Shown here: in pieces, positions 6,879 through 8,452 of the stretch
How the letters are laid out: the number at the start of each line of letters is the position of its first letter
Numbering within the stretch: position 1 is the stretch's first letter
From: an uncultured Clostridia bacterium
GTDB lineage: Bacteria > Bacillota > Clostridia > Oscillospirales > Ruminococcaceae
Assembly: GCA_946563605.1 (NCBI GenBank)
Contig: CAMNVW010000055.1
Coordinates: 1-8,452 of the forward strand
DNA: 8,452 bases
Direction of reading: 5' to 3'
Translations under genes and position numbers: made by a program
Notes under the pieces: model-generated
The model's input: only the letters and a program-made list of their open reading frames with translations
Database searches by the model: none
Told to the model about the DNA's origin: nothing

Positions 6879-7454
6879 TTACTTTTTGATCAGTTCGCCT
6901 ACGGAAGCAGGTGTGCAGCCAGCAGCGTTGGACTCATCGGTGTCAACGTGCATGGTAGCATCGCAGCCTTCGCCGATTCTTACTTCAACATCGTCGAAGA
7001 TGAGGCTTCTGTCAGCAGAAGAGATTTTTACCATGATAACTTCGCCGTTTGCAACGTTTGCTTTTTCAGCTTCAGCAGCGCTGATGTGCAGGTGACGTTT
7101 TGCAACGATAACGCCTTCGTTCAGTTCAACTTCGCCAGCAGGGCCAACCAGTTTGCATGGAGCAGAACCAGCAAGGTCGCCGGAAAGTCTTACAGGAGCT
7201 TTCAAACCAAGGCTTCTAGCATCGGTTGCGGAAACTTCAACCTGGGATTTGGAGCGGAATGGACCAAGGATGCTCATTGTTGTCTGGGATTTAGGACCAA
7301 CAACAGTGATTTTTTCGTTGGAAGCAAACTGACCTTTGATGGACAGTTCTTTTTTTACAGTCAGCTGAGCGTCAGCGCCAAACAGGGTAGCGAAATCCTC
7401 AGCGGTCAGATGTACGTGTCTTGCAGAAGTTTCTACTGGAAAAGTATAACTCAT
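6879..7454 (-). CDS. pduL: PduL-type phosphate acyltransferase (phosphotransacylase), 191 aa
   Basis: This enzyme interconverts acyl-CoA plus phosphate with acyl phosphate plus CoA (propanoyl or acetyl), letting an acyl kinase make ATP. Its fold is unrelated to Pta, and it binds two zinc ions. Visible metal-binding motifs are SARHVHLT (H13, H15), AKRHLHIS (H121, H123) and TMHVDTDESNAAG (H169). The first motif begins at residue 10, so there is no room for the N-terminal helix that targets PduL to microcompartments, and no shell-protein gene is nearby. I infer a free cytosolic enzyme that may act as the cell's general phosphotransacylase. The ATG at 7454 follows AGGAGG (7468-7463) with 8 bases of spacing. 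It has its own promoter and shares the terminator at 6821-6854. Confidence 0.94.
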   Translation of the reverse strand: MSYTFPVETSARHVHLTAEDFATLFGADAQLTVKKELSIKGQFASNEKITVVGPKSQTTMSILGPFRSKSQVEVSATDARSLGLKAPVRLSGDLAGSAPCKLVGPAGEVELNEGVIVAKRHLHISAAEAEKANVANGEVIMVKISSADRSLIFDDVEVRIGEGCDATMHVDTDESNAAGCTPASVGELIKK

Positions 7455-7519
7455 TTTTAATTCCTCCTAAAAATCTTTCGATTCTGCTCATAGCGTGAAA
7501 TACATCACAGATATATATT

Positions 7520-7548
7520 ATGATAGTATGAAATGGTGATTTTTGCAA
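7520..7548 (-). promoter_or_regulatory. Probable sigma-A-like promoter for pduL
   Basis: On the minus strand TTGCAA (7548-7543) lies 17 bases before TATCAT (7525-7520), matching consensus at four and five of six positions. Transcription would start near 7513, giving a leader of about 60 bases that ends in the AGGAGG site. The region is very AT-rich. No terminator hairpin separates it from the upstream glycosylase gene, so some read-through is possible. Confidence 0.6.
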
Positions 7549-7580
7549 GTATTGTTAATAAATTGACAGCTTCATTCCGA

Positions 7581-8168
7581 TTAAAGTTCTGTACCGTCAT
7601 AGGTATGCTCACAAATCTCTCTTATCTTTCTCTGCAAGGCAAGCATATCTTCAAACGCATCCGGCTTATTATGCGGATTTCTCAGCAGCGCCGCCGGATG
7701 ATATGTCCCCATCATCCATACGCCGTCTTTTTCAAACCACTGTCCATGCTGTTTGGTCACCTTGAAGTTTTTATCAATCATCGCGCACGCAGCAACTCTG
7801 CCCAGACAAACGATAATTTTGGGGCGAATCATCTCCATCTGCCGCGCAAGATAACCCACACAGCTTGCGACCTCCTCCGGTTTCGGGTCGCGGTTTTGCG
7901 GCGGACGGCATTTTACCATATTCGTAATATAAATGTTTTTCTTCCTCGACAAATCAACCGCCGCCAAATATTTATCCAGCAGCGCACCGCCTCTGCCGAC
8001 AAACGGCTCTCCCTGCAAGTCCTCGTTTTCACCGGGACCTTCGCCGATAAAAACGACCTCCGCATTCTGGATGCCTACCCCAAACACAACATGATTCCTT
8101 GTTTGCGACAACGGACATTTGCGGCAATTTAAACATTCTTCTCTCAGCTGTTCATATGTCTGTTCCAT
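7581..8168 (-). CDS. Family 4 uracil-DNA glycosylase (iron-sulfur), 195 aa
   Basis: This enzyme removes uracil from DNA and so begins base excision repair after cytosine deamination. Four cysteines for a 4Fe-4S cluster are visible: C15 and C18 (CRKC), C87 (VKCRPP) and C103, 16 residues later; C12 is an extra cysteine close by. Active-site motif A is GEGPGENED (residues 42-50), followed by GEPFVGRGGALLD, and the late HPAALLRNP motif holds the catalytic-loop His. This is the pattern of the Thermus-type family 4 enzymes. The ATG at 8168 is chosen because AAAGGAGG lies 7 bases before it. An in-frame upstream extension to 8264 would run through the promoter -10 box and adds a non-conserved tail. 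The C-terminus continues about 50 residues past motif B, as usual. Confidence 0.94.
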   Translation of the reverse strand: MEQTYEQLREECLNCRKCPLSQTRNHVVFGVGIQNAEVVFIGEGPGENEDLQGEPFVGRGGALLDKYLAAVDLSRKKNIYITNMVKCRPPQNRDPKPEEVASCVGYLARQMEMIRPKIIVCLGRVAACAMIDKNFKVTKQHGQWFEKDGVWMMGTYHPAALLRNPHNKPDAFEDMLALQRKIREICEHTYDGTEL

Positions 8169-8199
8169 CCAAAATCCTCCTTTCCTTTTCTGTATTGCT

Positions 8200-8228
8200 A
8201 TTATAGCATATCCTCCCGCTTTGAACAA
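8200..8228 (-). promoter_or_regulatory. Extended -10 promoter for the uracil-DNA glycosylase
   Basis: On the minus strand a perfect TATAAT (8205-8200) is preceded by TGC, forming an extended -10 element. A weak TTGTTC (8228-8223) lies 17 bases further upstream. Transcription would start near 8193, a leader of about 25 bases before the ATG at 8168. The extended -10 probably makes up for the poor -35. Confidence 0.75.
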
Positions 8229-8273
8229 AAGTTTTGTCAGCCTTTTTGCGGGGTTCCCACACACCTCCGAGTT

Positions 8274-8428
8274 TCGGGCTTACGCAGCCCGAGCCACTTG
8301 TTTCGGTTTCAGCAAAACGGTAAGACTATCTGGGGGTTGCGACTCCCAGACCAAGTCGCACTTTTGTTTTTGTGTAGCAACAGGCTCTGTGTTGTGCGAC
8401 CTTGAGAATGGAACTGCGTTCCATTCTC
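8274..8428. other. Non-coding region with several strong hairpins (possible structured RNA or palindromic repeat cluster)
   Basis: No credible gene is seen from 8230 to the right edge. Instead there are several inverted repeats: 8274-8280 with 8286-8292 (7 bp); 8329-8337 with 8342-8350 (9 bp including one G-T pair); 8355-8361 with 8394-8400 (7 bp, extendable past one bulge); and 8404-8414 with 8418-8428 (11 bp, perfect). The segment 8355-8360 can alternatively pair with 8338-8343. None has a following T-run long enough to be a clear terminator. The strand of any transcript is unknown. It could be a small RNA, an upstream leader on either strand, or part of a dispersed palindromic repeat. Confidence 0.5.
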
Positions 8429-8452
8429 CCTAGTTTCTACAAACTTATTTCG

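Noticed and set aside
7533..8132. 199-codon plus-strand open frame opposite the glycosylase
   Set aside because: Antisense to a gene with complete iron-sulfur and active-site motifs; no ribosome binding site.
8169..8264. N-terminal extension of the uracil-DNA glycosylase
   Set aside because: It would be translated through a perfect TATAAT with extended -10 and past a strong AAAGGAGG site; the family starts close to the ATG at 8168.
8119..8433. 104-codon plus-strand open frame across the right-end region
   Set aside because: It overlaps the glycosylase start and promoter and runs through the hairpins; it shows no recognisable domain and no ribosome binding site.

Overview
The window looks like an ordinary chromosomal stretch from a Gram-positive, low-to-mid GC Firmicute, most likely a gut-type Clostridia (Oscillospirales-like). 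The support is strong AGGAGG-type ribosome binding sites 7-8 bases before most starts, sigma-A-like promoters, compact operons, and protein families typical of anaerobic Clostridia (LarC, M3 oligoendopeptidase, a PduL-type phosphotransacylase, a family 4 uracil-DNA glycosylase). The taxon is an inference; no rRNA or marker gene is present.

Layout from left to right. (1) 1-1721, plus strand: the 3' part of larC (nickel insertion into the lactate racemase cofactor), entering the window inside a long His-X repeat that carries one in-frame amber codon at 51-53, followed by an unrecognised acidic 176-residue protein. A perfect 16-bp hairpin at 1735-1771 ends this unit and also the convergent one. 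(2) 3840-1781, minus strand: an M3-family zinc oligoendopeptidase followed by a small 108-residue conserved protein. (3) 4034-6804, plus strand: a three-gene unit of a MATE-family transporter, a PlsC-like acyltransferase and a YfcE-like phosphodiesterase, with a consensus promoter in front and a hairpin terminator at 6821-6854. (4) 8168-6879, minus strand: family 4 uracil-DNA glycosylase, then PduL-type phosphate acyltransferase, each with its own promoter. (5) 8230-8452: about 220 bases with no credible gene but several strong hairpins and a pair of mutually exclusive stems.

The genes are mostly housekeeping or general metabolism and do not form one obvious pathway. LarC serves the nickel-pincer cofactor of LarA-type racemases. 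PduL interconverts acyl-CoA and acyl phosphate in fermentation. The peptidase degrades oligopeptides, and the transporter exports organic cations or drugs.

The points most worth a second look are the amber codon in the LarC His-rich linker, the loss of the canonical HX4D aspartate in the acyltransferase, and the multi-hairpin region at the right end. I did not see a clear new defence, mobile or secretion system.
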